A stretch of DNA of 39,721 nt from Acidobacteriota bacterium. Its GTDB lineage: Bacteria > Acidobacteriota > Thermoanaerobaculia > Gp7-AA8. The stretch's first letter is position 1. Every line of letters begins with the position of its first letter. The stretch is taken from assembly GCA_016184115.1 (NCBI GenBank), contig JACPDH010000008.1:1-39721 (forward strand). Reading direction: 5' to 3'. This document shows, one piece after another, positions 7,974 through 16,430 of the stretch. The notes beneath the pieces were generated by a model. The model was not told where the DNA came from. It made no database searches and worked only from the letters and a program-made list of their open reading frames with translations. Both the position numbers and the translations under genes were made by a program.

Positions 7974-10364
7974 CTACGCGTGCGCGAGCTCCGGCTTGCT
8001 CGTTCCTCGCGCCACTCGGAGCGCCTCGACGTACTTCACGATCGAACGGTACTGCCCTTCGCCGTCGAGCCCAGCCTCCGCGATCACGTGCGCTCCCTGG
8101 CCGCTTCCGAGGAAATGCCCGCGCTGATAGGGATGAAGCGACATCGACCGACCGAGGTCGGAACGAATCCAGCGGTACATCGTCGCCATCGTAAAGCCGG
8201 TGATTCCCATCGCCTCCTGCGCGCTTGCCTCGGGGAAGATCCGGCGCCGCTCGGCTTCGGGGAGCAGGTCGAAGAGCTCGGCGCTCGCGACGTAGTAGAC
8301 ATCGAGATTGATGCCGTCGCGGATGAGCCGCGGAAGGGCATCTTCGACGAACGCATAGGCAACGCCCGATTCCTGCAGGACGATCGTGCCGTCGGCCACA
8401 CCCTTTGCCTTACGCAGGCAGTAAACGCCCCGCGTCGCGTCATCCGCCGGCGCGAGACCGAGCGCGGCGCGATCAGGAACTCTCTCGTTAGGGCGCGTCA
8501 CGAACGGCGCGATCACCGCCGGCCGCTTCGCAAGCGCCGCGGAGACGAGGGGGAAGATCTCCGCCGGATCCCACGGCGTGAGCGTAATCATCGTGCCGGG
8601 CGGGAAATTTTCCTGGAGGAGCTGGAGCGGCTGCGGGTCGGCGTGCGTGGGCCCATCCTCGCCCGTCTTGAGTCCTGCGTGCGCGCAGATGAGCACCATC
8701 GGCTTGAACGGCTCGTGCGCGATCGCCTCGCGCGCCTGATTACCGATCGCGTGCAGGCGCATCGCAATGTGCCCGAGCGGCGCAATGAACGCGCCGTACG
8801 ACGAGGCGACTCCCATGTGGGTCCCGAAGGCCGCAAGACCCGAGAGGACACCGCTGATGGCATCTTCGCAGATACCTCCGACCGCGAGCGTTCGCGAGTC
8901 GGCGTTCGAGTGCGCGTTGTAGAAGCCGCCAGGGAAGCCCTTCGCTCCTTCGTTGACCGAGGTCGAGCCGAGCAGATCGGCCGCGGAGATGAAGATGGAG
9001 CCCTTACTGACCTTGTTGTAGTGGCCGATCGCCCTTCCAAGCTCCGCGCGGAGCGTCGTCGAGGTGCCCGCGGCGAGCATCAGTTCTTCGGGGACGACGC
9101 CTTCGCGCGCCGCGTCGTAGATCGCGTCGATCGCACGCTCGGGGGCGCGCAGTTCACGCTTCCTGGAGTCCAGCCTCTCGATTGCCTTGCGAAGACGCGA
9201 AGCGAGCGTCTCCACGACACCTCGGTTTGCCTCGAGCACCTCGCGCAGCACGCTGAGCGACTGCCAGAAGCAGCTTTCGACGGTTGCGGTGTCTTTCCCC
9301 CCCGCACAACGCATGAGACCCGGCTCACAGCTCGGGACTTTCAGCTCGACGTCGCTCATCATCGGCTCGAGCGCGTCGTAGAAACCACCGGTGCAGAGCT
9401 TATGTCCGGCGCCATGCGACGCCCGGCCTTCGATTCCGTACTGCCATCCCTTCACCGTTCGGTAGATGATCGCAGTCGGCTGACCATTGTCGATCGCGAG
9501 CGCCTTTCTCTGCGCCGCCACGATCTGTTGGAAGTCCTTGCCGTCTGGCACCAGAATCACGTTCCAGTCATTGATGTGGAAGAGCTCGGCGGGTTCCCAC
9601 TGCACGTAGTCACCGCGCAGGTCGCCTTCGCGCGTCACGCGCTCGGAATCGATCGATGCCTGGTTCCAGTCGAGGTGGAGAACCACGTTACCTAGCGACA
9701 CCGTACCGGCAAAGGCTATCGATTCGGCGACGCGGCCCGGAGTCATGCCTCCCTCGCCCTCGATGACGTGAACCTTCGGTGCCTTGCCGCTCCCATACGC
9801 GTCGATCGCGCCTAACCCAAGCCCCATCGATGACGCGACCCCGACACCCGAGGCGCCCGTCGCGATTTTGATGAAAGGGGTCGCCGGAGTCGGATGACCG
9901 TCGAGCGCTTTCGAGCGGAACTGCCGGAAGAGAGGAGTGTCGATCGTCGGGTTGCGGCGGAATCCGAGAAGATCCTCGAGTCGCAGCTGGTACGCCTCGT
10001 TCGACGGGAGAAGCTCGGGCGAACCGATCCGCGCGATCTCGTTGCGCAGCGCCCACATCGCGTAGAGTCCCATCGCCTTATGCCCGGCCGCGTAGGAGAT
10101 CAGATCGGCGTCGCGACGGTCGGGTTGGGAGACGTCGTAGTCCATCGCGTCGAACAGCAGCGCGGAAACGATCCGGCCCGACGAGATCGACCCGCCCGGG
10201 TGTCCCGACATCGGTACGTAGTTGTAGAGGATCGCGCAGAGCGATCGGTAGAGGGCGTCGAACGTATCGAATCCCGCAAGCTCCGCGCGCGTGAGTGGCT
10301 GCAGCGCTCCGTCCTGCGTAATGTCGACGAACAGCGTGCTCCGCTTCACGAACGGTTCCTTCAT
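7974..10364 (-). CDS. tkt: Transketolase family thiamine-diphosphate enzyme
   Basis: The 796-residue protein has the full transketolase layout: an N-terminal ThDP domain with SGHPGGSIS near residue 54, a second HP motif (LDGHPTPATP), a metal/diphosphate motif read as GEGGMTPGRV...WNQASID (GEGG in place of the common GDG), a central pyrimidine domain with EDGPTHADPQPLQ, and a C-terminal domain. It should move two-carbon units between sugar phosphates in the cytosol. At nearly 800 residues it is longer than the usual ~660, and the substituted motif means a different donor is possible. AGGAGAG lies upstream of ATG 10364. The aminotransferase gene ends 36 bp before it, so the two are co-transcribed. 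Confidence 0.85.
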   Translation of the reverse strand: MKEPFVKRSTLFVDITQDGALQPLTRAELAGFDTFDALYRSLCAILYNYVPMSGHPGGSISSGRIVSALLFDAMDYDVSQPDRRDADLISYAAGHKAMGLYAMWALRNEIARIGSPELLPSNEAYQLRLEDLLGFRRNPTIDTPLFRQFRSKALDGHPTPATPFIKIATGASGVGVASSMGLGLGAIDAYGSGKAPKVHVIEGEGGMTPGRVAESIAFAGTVSLGNVVLHLDWNQASIDSERVTREGDLRGDYVQWEPAELFHINDWNVILVPDGKDFQQIVAAQRKALAIDNGQPTAIIYRTVKGWQYGIEGRASHGAGHKLCTGGFYDALEPMMSDVELKVPSCEPGLMRCAGGKDTATVESCFWQSLSVLREVLEANRGVVETLASRLRKAIERLDSRKRELRAPERAIDAIYDAAREGVVPEELMLAAGTSTTLRAELGRAIGHYNKVSKGSIFISAADLLGSTSVNEGAKGFPGGFYNAHSNADSRTLAVGGICEDAISGVLSGLAAFGTHMGVASSYGAFIAPLGHIAMRLHAIGNQAREAIAHEPFKPMVLICAHAGLKTGEDGPTHADPQPLQLLQENFPPGTMITLTPWDPAEIFPLVSAALAKRPAVIAPFVTRPNERVPDRAALGLAPADDATRGVYCLRKAKGVADGTIVLQESGVAYAFVEDALPRLIRDGINLDVYYVASAELFDLLPEAERRRIFPEASAQEAMGITGFTMATMYRWIRSDLGRSMSLHPYQRGHFLGSGQGAHVIAEAGLDGEGQYRSIVKYVEALRVARGTSKPELAHA

Positions 10365-10400
10365 GGCGTTCTCTCCTGGCGGCGCAACGGCCGCAGCAAC

Positions 10401-11744
10401 TCAGTAGAGGTTCTTTCCTTCGGCGACCCAGGCGGCAAAGCCGTCACGATCGCGCGATGCCTCGTCAAGGCGGCGGCAGGCTTCCTTCAAGTCGTCCATG
10501 CCGGTCGCGATCGACATCCGCAGGTAATGCTTGCCTTCGCTCCCGATGCGGCCGAATGAGCGGCGGTCCATCGTCGCGACGCGGTAGTTGTAGAGCAGGA
10601 AGTACTGGAACATGGTCGACGGCGTCGTGCGGGCCTTGACGTCGATCGGCAGGCTTTCCCACGCATCGATCACGCCGAGCCTCGCAAGCAGCCCACCGAT
10701 GTTAGGGAACGCATAGAACGCGCCGCCCGGTGTCTGACAGCTGACGCCTTCGATTGCATTCAAGAGCGCGACGACGACGTCGCGGCGCTCCTGGAACGCC
10801 GAGACCATCGTGCGGATCGCGATAGGGCTCTCGGGCGACTCGATCGCGAGCTTCGCGCCAAGCTGAGTAAACGGCGGCACGCACGAGTAGTAGTTGATGT
10901 TCAGGTTCTTGAAGACCGCAGCCTCGTCGGCCGTCGGGAAGACCGCCCACCCGATCCGCCCGCCGGTCCAGGAGTAGGTCTTCGAGACACCAGAGACGAG
11001 GATCGTTCGCTCGATCATAGACGGCAGCGACGTGATCGAGACGTGCTTCCTGCCGTCGAACGTGATCGCCTCATAAACCTCGTCGGAATAGACGCGGACG
11101 TTTGGCGGCGCCTTACGCAGAATGACTTCGGCGATCTCTTCGAGCTGCTCCTTCGTGGCGACCCCACCCGTCGGGTTGGAGGGGAAGTTCAGGTAGATCA
11201 GTTTCGTCCTGTCGGAAATCAGCGGCTCGAGCTCGGCGGCGCCGAAGTTGAATCCCGACGCCTCGTCGAGGTGAAGCGGCACCGGGCGAAGGCCGAGGTA
11301 GCGAGTGAACGACTCGTAGATCGGAAAGCCTGGGCTCGGGTAGATGACTTCGTCACCCGGGTTGCAGTATGCCTCCTGACAGAAGCCGATCGGCGGCTTG
11401 GCGCCCGGGAAAACGACGACGCGGTCAGCGGTCAGCTCGAGTCCTCGGCTCTTGCCCATCGACTCCGCGATCGTCTGCCTGAGCGCCAGGATCCCCTGCG
11501 GGTCGGTGTAGTGCGTCATGTCGAGGTCGAGCTGTCGCTTGACCTCATCGCGAATATGCGCCGGAAGCGGGAAGTCGGGCTCCCCGAGGTTGCACTTGAT
11601 GACGCGGTTCCCCTCGTCCTCGATACGCTTGATGTGGGGGCCGATCTTGAATGCGTTCTCGGTGTCGATCAGTTGAACGCGATCGGAGTAGAGGCTGCGC
11701 GCGCCGGTGGCATCGATTCGCGCCGATTCGAGGATCGTACTCAT
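10401..11744 (-). CDS. PLP-dependent class I/II aminotransferase
   Basis: The 447-residue protein has the fold-type I aminotransferase motifs: NFPSNPTGG, a YSDEVYE segment with the PLP-ring Asp, and SGVSKTYSWTGGRIGW with the Schiff-base Lys. It would transfer amino groups between an amino acid and a 2-oxo acid in the cytosol; the specificity (aspartate, aromatic or alanine type) cannot be read from sequence alone. GAGGAG lies upstream of ATG 11744. It is the first gene of a minus-strand operon with transketolase and a CPCC protein. One PN codon pair is written CCTAAC, part of the recurrent hexamer described in the findings. Confidence 0.88.
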   Translation of the reverse strand: MSTILESARIDATGARSLYSDRVQLIDTENAFKIGPHIKRIEDEGNRVIKCNLGEPDFPLPAHIRDEVKRQLDLDMTHYTDPQGILALRQTIAESMGKSRGLELTADRVVVFPGAKPPIGFCQEAYCNPGDEVIYPSPGFPIYESFTRYLGLRPVPLHLDEASGFNFGAAELEPLISDRTKLIYLNFPSNPTGGVATKEQLEEIAEVILRKAPPNVRVYSDEVYEAITFDGRKHVSITSLPSMIERTILVSGVSKTYSWTGGRIGWAVFPTADEAAVFKNLNINYYSCVPPFTQLGAKLAIESPESPIAIRTMVSAFQERRDVVVALLNAIEGVSCQTPGGAFYAFPNIGGLLARLGVIDAWESLPIDVKARTTPSTMFQYFLLYNYRVATMDRRSFGRIGSEGKHYLRMSIATGMDDLKEACRRLDEASRDRDGFAAWVAEGKNLY

Positions 11745-11819
11745 GCAGGGGCTCCTCTTCTGAGCTCAGTTCGTCGGCGCCATCATCCGTGGAAGCCGAG
11801 GCCTCGCGGGGTGCGAAAT

Positions 11820-11837
11820 GTCACATTGAGCGGTGAC
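11820..11837. promoter_or_regulatory. GTCAC-N8-GTGAC palindrome upstream of ric
   Basis: GTCAC (11820-11824) and GTGAC (11833-11837) are perfectly inverted. They lie in the 228-bp divergent region between the aminotransferase and ric. The same arms with N9 spacing occur before the genes at 12911 and 16431, which suggests a shared regulator. Confidence 0.5.
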
Positions 11838-11903
11838 GGAAGCAGCCGGAAGTCAGCGATCGACGACCGACGACGGCGAGAAGAGAGGCACCGGACACCA
11901 CTC

Positions 11904-11917
11904 ATGACCTAAGTCAT
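11904..11917. promoter_or_regulatory. ATGAC-CTAA-GTCAT operator, CRP/FNR-like spacing
   Basis: A perfect palindrome with TGAC half-sites 4 bp apart, the spacing used by FNR/DNR/HcpR-type regulators. Its centre is about 62 bp before the ric ATG. A TACTCT (11940-11945) could be the -10 element, which would put the site near -41.5, the class II activator position. The match to nitric-oxide-responsive regulators is inferred from the downstream gene. Confidence 0.55.
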
Positions 11918-11972
11918 CGCCTCGGCGCGTCGCTCTCCGTACTCTCGAATCGTCTGAGAGGAGGACATTCCA

Positions 11973-12704
11973 ATGACGGTAAGCCCGAACGACCTGGTCT
12001 CTGAACTCGCGATCCGCAACCGCTCGGCGATTCCGCTCTTCGAGCGGCTCGGCATCGACTATTGCTGCAATGGCCAGCGCAAGCTCCGAGACGCCTGCGG
12101 TGCGGCTGGAATCGACGCCGGCGCAATCGTTGAGGAGCTGTCGCGTACGAACGAACCGGCGCAACTCGCCGAGCTCACCACGAAGCCGCTCGCCGAGCTT
12201 TGTGCCTACATCGTCCGCTACCACCACCAGATCACGCGCGACGAGCTCGACCGCCTCGGTGGACTGGCCGCGAAGGTCGCCTCGAAGCATGGCCCGAATC
12301 ACCCGGAGCTTGCCGGCGTCGCCGCTGCGTTCCGTCGCCTCACGGACGACATGCTCCCTCACATGATGAAGGAAGAGCAGATCCTCTTCCCCTTCGTTGC
12401 GCAACTCGAGAGCGAGGTGAGCGGAGGCGGAGCGCTGACTCCCCCCTTCTTCGGCACGGTGCAGAATCCGATCCGGATGATGCTCGCCGAACACGACGTG
12501 GTGGGCGACATCCTTCGCGAGCTGCGGGCTCTGACGAATGGCTTCAACGTCCCGGAGGATGGCTGCACGTCGTTTCGCGCGTTGTACGACGGACTTTCGG
12601 CGCTCGAATTGCTGACACACGAGCACATTCACATCGAGAACAACATCGCGTTCCCTCGAGCGGTCGAGCTCGAAGCCAGGGCGATGGCGCCGCTTCGCGC
12701 CTGA
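11973..12704 (+). CDS. ric: RIC/ScdA/YtfE-type iron-sulfur cluster repair di-iron protein
   Basis: The 243-residue protein starts with a DUF542 (ScdA_N) domain carrying LGIDYCCNGQ (C31-C32), followed by a hemerythrin-like four-helix domain. Its diiron ligands lie in YHHQI, PHMMKEEQILFPF, AEHDVV and THEHIHIENN. RIC proteins repair FeS clusters damaged by nitric oxide or peroxide, probably by supplying iron. The ribosome site (GAGAGGAGGA, ATG 11973) is strong. Two palindromic sites upstream fit control by a CRP/FNR-family stress regulator. No NO reductase or nitrite reductase gene is visible nearby. Confidence 0.92.
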   Translation: MTVSPNDLVSELAIRNRSAIPLFERLGIDYCCNGQRKLRDACGAAGIDAGAIVEELSRTNEPAQLAELTTKPLAELCAYIVRYHHQITRDELDRLGGLAAKVASKHGPNHPELAGVAAAFRRLTDDMLPHMMKEEQILFPFVAQLESEVSGGGALTPPFFGTVQNPIRMMLAEHDVVGDILRELRALTNGFNVPEDGCTSFRALYDGLSALELLTHEHIHIENNIAFPRAVELEARAMAPLRA

Positions 12705-12772
12705 TTCAGGCTTTCGCGATCTCCGATGCCGGCCCCGGATCGTGTCGTTCATCGGCCGATTCGGGGCTGTTC

Positions 12773-12795
12773 ATTTGTCACTCGATTCTGGTGAC
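12773..12795. promoter_or_regulatory. ATTTGTCAC-N9-GTGAC palindrome
   Basis: GTCAC (12777-12781) and GTGAC (12791-12795) are inverted with 9 bp between them. The ATTTGTCAC arm is identical to one in the site at 16207-16220. It lies about 115 bp before the Cys-rich protein gene, in a 206-bp gap with no gene. Confidence 0.45.
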
Positions 12796-12910
12796 GCATC
12801 GCACGAGTGCGCGTGACCAGATCCATTGCGAGAGGTTGCCGGGAGGGCCACATTAGCCTCAGGACGCGTCCGGCATCCGTGTCTCGCGCCGGGCGCGGAA
12901 GGAGGCCGCC

Positions 12911-13480
12911 ATGACCGCGCTCGCCTGGACACTCACCGTTGCGATCCTAATCTGCTTTGCGGCCGTCGCCGCGCGGTACGCATACCGATTTGCGGAGCTT
13001 CATGGCAAACGCGTGCTCACCTGCCCCGAAACAGGTGAGGCGGTCGGAGTCGATCTCGACGCGCGCCGTGCCGCATCGACCTCGCTCTTCGGTAACCGGC
13101 CGGCACTCAGACTCACCGATTGCACGCGCTGGCCCGAGCGTGCCGGTTGCAATCAGGCATGCCTGCACCAGCTCGAGGCTGCACCCGAGTCGTGCAAGCT
13201 GCAGACGATCCTCGCCGACTGGTATCGAGGTAAGAAGTGCGTGTTCTGCCGCAAGCCGTTCGACGCGATCAACTGGACCGACCACAGGCCAGCGCTCCTG
13301 GCTCCCGACCTTCGCACCATCGAATGGACCGACGTCCGTCCCGAAATGGTCGACCTCGTGCTGAGTACCCATGGCGCCGTCTGCTGGAACTGTCACATCG
13401 CCGAGTCGTTCCGGCACGAGCATCCTGAGCTCGTCACCGACCGAAGGTTTGCGAAAGAAGAACCACCGACCCATCATTGA
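12911..13480 (+). CDS. Cys-rich membrane-anchored protein, function unknown
   Basis: The 189-residue protein has one N-terminal membrane segment (residues ~3-22) followed by Arg/Lys-rich residues, so the rest probably faces the cytoplasm. Nine cysteines follow the membrane segment: C38, C71, C80, C84, C95, and two CxxC pairs, C110/C113 and C158/C161. The last pair reads CWNCH, formally a haem c motif, but the predicted topology favours zinc, an FeS cluster or redox thiols. I do not recognise the family. AAGGAGG precedes the ATG well. It follows ric in the same direction and shares the GTCAC/GTGAC site type, so it may serve the same stress response. Confidence 0.75.
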   Translation: MTALAWTLTVAILICFAAVAARYAYRFAELHGKRVLTCPETGEAVGVDLDARRAASTSLFGNRPALRLTDCTRWPERAGCNQACLHQLEAAPESCKLQTILADWYRGKKCVFCRKPFDAINWTDHRPALLAPDLRTIEWTDVRPEMVDLVLSTHGAVCWNCHIAESFRHEHPELVTDRRFAKEEPPTHH

Positions 13481-13511
13481 GACACGCAGGCGGCAGGAGC
13501 GGAGGTCGATT

Positions 13512-13706
13512 ATGGTAGGTACGAGACACGAGGCGGACGCCAAGGGAGCGATCGAGGCGAATTTCGAGCTGATCGAAGTGATCGAGGCCGCCGAAGTGCT
13601 CGGCTACCAGGGGCGCGGCCGGGAAGAGCACAGCGGCGAGTCGAGCCCGGAAGCGATCGACGAAGTCGAAGTCGATATTCTGGAGGAGGTCGGCTCGGAG
13701 CGCTGA
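13512..13706 (+). CDS. Small acidic protein, function unknown
   Basis: A 64-residue, Glu-rich (pI clearly acidic), cysteine-free protein starting at ATG 13512 behind GGAGGT. It lies 31 bp after the Cys-rich membrane protein gene on the same strand and is likely co-transcribed. There is no membrane segment or known motif. It converges on hypC, with 37 bp between the stops. Confidence 0.6.
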   Translation: MVGTRHEADAKGAIEANFELIEVIEAAEVLGYQGRGREEHSGESSPEAIDEVEVDILEEVGSER

Positions 13707-13743
13707 AGCAGTGCAGTTTGTCTCGATCGGCGGCGTTGATGGC

Positions 13744-14022
13744 CTAACCAACGCCGTCCCGCGCGAGATCAGCGCACACATCGACACTGATCGGATCCTC
13801 ACCCGCCTCGCTCAGCAGAACTTCGTAGAGGCCGAGGACATCGAGCACCTCGTGGTCGGGGATCCTTCGAACCACCTCACCGGCATGCTCGATGATGTGG
13901 TCACCCGGCGCAATTGCTTCGACTGTTTTTCCGAGACTGACCGTGCGCTGCACGCCCCAACAGTCGATGACAGCGCTGCCGTCACTCACACGAAGGACTC
14001 TCCCTGGCATTCCAAGACACAT
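13744..14022 (-). CDS. hypC: HypC/HupF family hydrogenase maturation chaperone
   Basis: The 92-residue protein begins MCLGMPG; Cys2 is the ligand that HypC uses to carry the Fe(CN)2CO group with HypD. The conserved GDxxxxHxG segment is present as GDHIIEHAG. An upstream in-frame extension overlaps hypF and is rejected because family members always begin MCxG. It is 14 bp downstream of the hypF-like gene, so the two form an operon. HypA, B, D and E are not in the window, nor is a hydrogenase with intact NiFe ligands. Its client is therefore unknown. Confidence 0.88.
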   Translation of the reverse strand: MCLGMPGRVLRVSDGSAVIDCWGVQRTVSLGKTVEAIAPGDHIIEHAGEVVRRIPDHEVLDVLGLYEVLLSEAGEDPISVDVCADLARDGVG

Positions 14023-14036
14023 GACGGCTCTCCTCC

Positions 14037-16136
14037 TCAGCGTTCTGTCAGCAGTCGGGAATCTTGCGCGGCCGCGTCGATCGGCGCGCCCTTCCTCATC
14101 AGCGCGTCGGCGACGATCACCTGTCCGAGGGCGATCGCGCCTGGGCCCGCGGGAATCGTCTTCGGACGCAGAACCATCGCACCGTCGCCGAGCGACGAAG
14201 CGATCCGGTCTGCGAATCGGGTTCCTTCGAAGAGCTCGCCGGTGATGGCGACGGGAACGTGCGGTGCGCCGCACGAGCGGAGCACTTCGACGACGGCCGC
14301 GACGACGGAATTGCCTGCGCGTGCGAGGATCGTCCCGACAGGCACATTGGAGATCAGCTCCGCCACCGCGTTCTCGACAACCGGGCGGAAATCGATCTCC
14401 CAGGGCTGCGCGCCGTTTCGGATCACGAGCGGGTAACGGCCGGTCTCACTCCGATCCTCGATGCTCTCCCACTCTCGCACGAGGGCACCCGGCCAGGGCG
14501 AATCCTGTCGGTCGAGAATGATCGCGGCGAGCGCCTCGAGATGGAGGCCAATGGCGTGCGACGAAACGGTCGGGCCTGCGGCGACCACGCGGCGCACGAC
14601 ATCGATGCCGCGTCTCGGGATCGACCGAAAGAGAGGCAGAGCGTGGAGCGGCGGCTTGCCGCGGAAAACCTCGTCGATCATCGCGAGCGCAACCCGCCAA
14701 ATCTGCCGCGTTGACACATGCTCGCCTGCCAGAGCGATAGGCCGGAAGGTCGCGAGCCGCTCAATGCCCTCGGAGTTTCCCCGCAGCAACTCGCCGCCCC
14801 ACACCGTGCCGTCGCTGCCTAGGCCTCCGAAGTCGAAGACAACACCAAGCGCGGTTCCCGCCTCGGAGTTTTCCGAGAGGCACGCGGCCAGCTGCGCATG
14901 ATGTTGTTGCACTGCAACGCGCGGAACAGCGTGTTGATCGAGCGCGAAGCGTGTCGAGTCAAGGCGCGTATCGAGATCGTGAGCGATGACTTCCGCCGCC
15001 CTGGGCGCAGGCGATTCCACGCGCTCGATCGATTCTTCGAATCGCGGCGATACGTGGTGATCTCCGTAGGAACCGGTCGCGAGCTCGATACGAGCGTCTC
15101 CGTTGGCCACGAGGCAGACAGCGCCGGGCGACGCCGCTCCGCACGCCAGAATGACGCGCGACGACATCCCGCTCAAGCGGATGCGACGCGCCGAGTGTGA
15201 ATCAGATTCGGATGCAATGTCTTCTCCCGGAACATGGCACGCCTCCGAACGGTCAGCCACGAGCACGAGATCCGCATCCCCGAGAAGTTCCGCAACGTTC
15301 GTGCGTTGGGGAGGGTCCGGGACGCCCGCCGGGAGAATCACCAACGGGCGTCCGGACTTTTTGAGAAGGAGGTGGTGGAGCGACGTGTACGGGAGGAGGA
15401 GTCCGACGAGGCGGTTCCCCGTAGCCACCTCGCCGGGAAGAGGAGAATCAGTCCGAATCGACACGAGTACGACAGGCCGCTCCACCGAGGTCAGTAGCGA
15501 ACGTTGTCTGGCGTCGAGCTCCGCGACCCGCGAGGCTTCGTCGAGATCGCGAACCATGACGACCAGGGGTACATCGACGAGCCCGTAGCGCGCACGAAGC
15601 CGCGCGACGGCCCGGGTTGATGTCGCATCACAGAGAATCGAATCGCGTCGCTCATCGCGCAACGCGACGAGGGATCCGTCGCCGATGGCACGAACCGCGA
15701 TCCGCAACGGTTCGGCAGCCCCGATCGTCGTGCCAGCCGTCCGCTTGACGCGGAGCGTTGGGCCACACGCGGGGCATGACGTTGCCTCGTCGTGGAATCG
15801 ACGGTTGCCGGGCGTCCGATACTCTTCGAGGCACACCTCACACATTGAAAACGGTGCCATCGACGTGTTTGCGCGCGTGTACGGGCCGCGGTGGAGGATC
15901 GAGTGCCTCGGGCCGCATTCGTTGCACGAAATGAAGGGGTAGTCGAATCGACGATTCGCCGAGTCGGTCAGCTCCTCCTCACACGATGCGCAGATTGGCC
16001 GGTCGGGAATCGGACAGGCGCTCGACAGCGACGAGTCGAACAACGGAAGCTGCCGGCGGCTCCAGCCCGCCGCGGAATCGTGCTCGCTCTCTCGATGGAG
16101 AATCTCCCTAACGGCAGCATGACGTTCCGTTTGCAT
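14037..16136 (-). CDS. hypF: HypF-like carbamoyltransferase homologue, truncated and with altered active sites
   Basis: HypF makes the thiocarbamate precursor of hydrogenase cyanide ligands from carbamoyl phosphate. This 699-residue protein keeps the two zinc fingers (C49/C52 with C71/C74; C99/C102 with C121/C124), a YrdC-like domain (~140-320) and a Kae1-like domain (~325-699). The N-terminal acylphosphatase domain of normal ~750-residue HypF is missing. In the Kae1 domain the HHHAH metal motif reads Q411-H-H-A-Q415, so both expected ligand histidines are Gln, and DGTG reads DFGG. YrdC motifs are also weak (the usual TSGN reads LPAG). ATG 16136 is chosen; a longer frame to 16232 adds 32 residues that look non-coding. 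It precedes hypC and has a palindromic operator 71 bp upstream. It may be a pseudoenzyme or have a new substrate. Confidence 0.82.
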   Translation of the reverse strand: MQTERHAAVREILHRESEHDSAAGWSRRQLPLFDSSLSSACPIPDRPICASCEEELTDSANRRFDYPFISCNECGPRHSILHRGPYTRANTSMAPFSMCEVCLEEYRTPGNRRFHDEATSCPACGPTLRVKRTAGTTIGAAEPLRIAVRAIGDGSLVALRDERRDSILCDATSTRAVARLRARYGLVDVPLVVMVRDLDEASRVAELDARQRSLLTSVERPVVLVSIRTDSPLPGEVATGNRLVGLLLPYTSLHHLLLKKSGRPLVILPAGVPDPPQRTNVAELLGDADLVLVADRSEACHVPGEDIASESDSHSARRIRLSGMSSRVILACGAASPGAVCLVANGDARIELATGSYGDHHVSPRFEESIERVESPAPRAAEVIAHDLDTRLDSTRFALDQHAVPRVAVQQHHAQLAACLSENSEAGTALGVVFDFGGLGSDGTVWGGELLRGNSEGIERLATFRPIALAGEHVSTRQIWRVALAMIDEVFRGKPPLHALPLFRSIPRRGIDVVRRVVAAGPTVSSHAIGLHLEALAAIILDRQDSPWPGALVREWESIEDRSETGRYPLVIRNGAQPWEIDFRPVVENAVAELISNVPVGTILARAGNSVVAAVVEVLRSCGAPHVPVAITGELFEGTRFADRIASSLGDGAMVLRPKTIPAGPGAIALGQVIVADALMRKGAPIDAAAQDSRLLTER

Positions 16137-16206
16137 ACTCGTCTCGGACCATGACCAAGATAGGTTGGTCCTGCAACCACGGAGATGACCGGCGGCACGT
16201 CGACGC

Positions 16207-16220
16207 GTGACATTTGTCAC
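16207..16220. promoter_or_regulatory. GTGAC-ATTT-GTCAC operator, CRP/FNR-like spacing
   Basis: A perfect 14-bp palindrome between the divergent hypF-like and DUF6335-like genes. It has the same TGAC-N4-GTCA core as the site upstream of ric. Its centre is about 62 bp upstream of the predicted hypF start site if the minus-strand TATCTT (16157-16162) is the -10, a class I activator position. Confidence 0.5.
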
Positions 16221-16328
16221 GAAAGAACCCATGTTTTCTTCAGGGGTTCCGACGCCTCAGTCGCGTCGAGGTAGGCTCACGGAGATCGATTCAGCATACG
16301 CGGCAAACGGTTGCGCGCAGTGCCTCCC

Positions 16329-16347
16329 GTCACACGCGGGACGTGAC
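16329..16347. promoter_or_regulatory. GTCAC-N9-GTGAC palindrome upstream of the DUF6335-like gene
   Basis: GTCAC (16329-16333) and GTGAC (16343-16347) are inverted with the same N9 spacing as at 12777-12795. The site lies about 84 bp before the start chosen for the downstream gene. Confidence 0.45.
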
Positions 16348-16430
16348 CGTGCTAGCCGACGTCGCAAGGCGAAAGGCATTCAATGGAATCGAGGAACGGA
16401 GAGCCACCCAGGAACGAGGAGACACCGCAA

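Noticed and set aside
7941-9695. Long plus-strand open frame (584 codons) opposite transketolase
   Set aside because: Arg/Glu-rich shadow of the GC-rich transketolase gene; no recognisable domain.
13158-13400. Cys-rich membrane protein as a c-type cytochrome because of CWNCH
   Set aside because: Positive residues after the membrane span predict a cytoplasmic C-terminal part, and only one CxxCH occurs.
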